From: Pseudomonadota bacterium
GTDB taxonomy: Bacteria; Pseudomonadota; Gammaproteobacteria; Competibacterales; Competibacteraceae
DNA length: 5,584 nt
Assembly (NCBI GenBank): GCA_018262135.1
Contig: JAGTSD010000137.1
Span: 1 to 5,584, forward strand
Reading direction: 5' to 3'
Part shown: positions 5,200-5,584 of the stretch, piece after piece
How the letters are laid out: every line of letters begins with the position of its first letter
Numbering within the stretch: position 1 is the first letter of the stretch
Program-made: the position numbers and the translations under genes
The notes under the pieces: generated by a model
Database searches by the model: none
What the model saw: the letters and a program-made list of their open reading frames with translations, nothing else
Told to the model about the DNA's origin: nothing

Positions 5200-5584
5200 T
5201 CACGGCGGCAAATCGGCCAGCGACCGCGCCAGCCGCAGATACCAGTCGCCAACCTCGCGTAGCGTGACGCTTCCCACCAGGTCCATGTGATCCCAGCCGG
5301 ACAGCGTACCTCGATGGCTCCAGACCCCGCGTTGCGGCGGGCCGTCTCCGGACACGATCCGGTCGGGCGAGCCCAGGGTCGGGCCGGCCATCGAGCGGGT
5401 GTTGACCAGCCCATCGTTTTCCCACCAACTGGCGTCGATGCGGACATGGCCCGGTTCGTCGCGGGTGTAGGCGCCGATGAACAGCGCGCTGGCCCAGAGC
5501 TGCGGCAGCATGGTCGGCAGCGGAACCTGATGGTCGAAGGGCCAGACCGGCGCGGTCGCCGCCGCCCCCCAGGAGAAATAATAC
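5200..5584 (-). CDS. Lipase, Geobacillus/Staphylococcus (family I.5-I.6) type, C-terminal part
   Basis: The frame is open to the window edge, so about 127 C-terminal residues are visible and the N-terminus with the nucleophilic Ser lies outside. It reads in from YYFSWG, which corresponds to YYLSF in Geobacillus lipases. Next comes WWENDGLVNTRSMAGP, then GSPDRIV, GVW and GTLSGWDHMDLVG, ending DWYLRLARSLADLPP. By comparison with Geobacillus lipases, catalytic Asp is in ENDG (codon 5413-5415) and catalytic His in WDHMD (codon 5287-5289), 42 residues apart against 41 in Geobacillus L1. These alpha/beta hydrolases cleave triacylglycerols or other esters. The ATG at 5511 is internal, since homologous residues continue upstream of it. 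The PHA-system gene downstream makes a role in storage-polymer or lipid turnover possible. Secretion cannot be judged without the N-terminus. Confidence 0.85.
   Translation of the reverse strand, partial: YYFSWGAAATAPVWPFDHQVPLPTMLPQLWASALFIGAYTRDEPGHVRIDASWWENDGLVNTRSMAGPTLGSPDRIVSGDGPPQRGVWSHRGTLSGWDHMDLVGSVTLREVGDWYLRLARSLADLPP

Noticed and set aside
1..5584. CRISPR array, tRNA or rRNA gene, insertion sequence, attachment site
   Set aside because: No regularly spaced repeats, cloverleaf-like sequence, rRNA-like stretch, transposase frame or terminal inverted repeats were seen.

Overview
The window is GC-rich (roughly 60-65% by eye) and densely coded. It looks like a chromosomal segment of a polyhydroxyalkanoate (PHA)-accumulating gammaproteobacterium. 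YicC, RdgB and RNase PH closely match the E. coli proteins as I remember them. The yicC/rph divergent pair is a classic proteobacterial arrangement, and the right end carries a PHA-system gene. Competibacter-like bacteria would fit, but the sequence alone does not settle the genus.

Left block (1-2403), RNA and nucleotide housekeeping. An apparent leftward operon runs rph (tRNA 3'-end trimming), rdgB (non-canonical NTP clean-up), then the first codons of what is probably hemW, cut by the window edge. Both junctions have 4-nt gaps, which suggests translational coupling. An extended -10 promoter (TGG-TATAGT) lies about 40 nt upstream of the rph start chosen here. yicC (YicC/YloC-family endoribonuclease) diverges from rph.

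Middle block (2472-3740). A complete 12-helix MFS permease resembling the AmpG/RhtX/FptX group follows yicC on the same strand. In many bacteria gmk occupies this position.

AT-richer island (3741-4103). This short stretch differs in composition from its surroundings. It holds an orphan 74-residue ORF on the minus strand with a good sigma70-type promoter, a strong small inverted repeat inside that ORF, and a 12-bp perfect palindrome. It also holds an 11-codon mini-ORF with a good ribosome-binding site, whose stop overlaps the next start (TAATG).

Right block (4104-5584), PHA/lipid-related locus. An uncharacterised FFLDELY-motif protein on the plus strand converges on a small PHA-system (granule-associated type) protein, and the two stop codons share one CTAG. 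Behind the latter, also leftward, is the C-terminal part of a lipase of the Geobacillus/Staphylococcus type with catalytic Asp and His visible. The 41-bp gap between these two genes carries almost three tandem copies of an 8-mer, and the last copy contributes the Shine-Dalgarno of the PHA gene. The likeliest undescribed biology is in this block: the FFLDELY protein, its coupled leader, and the repeat-borne ribosome-binding site.
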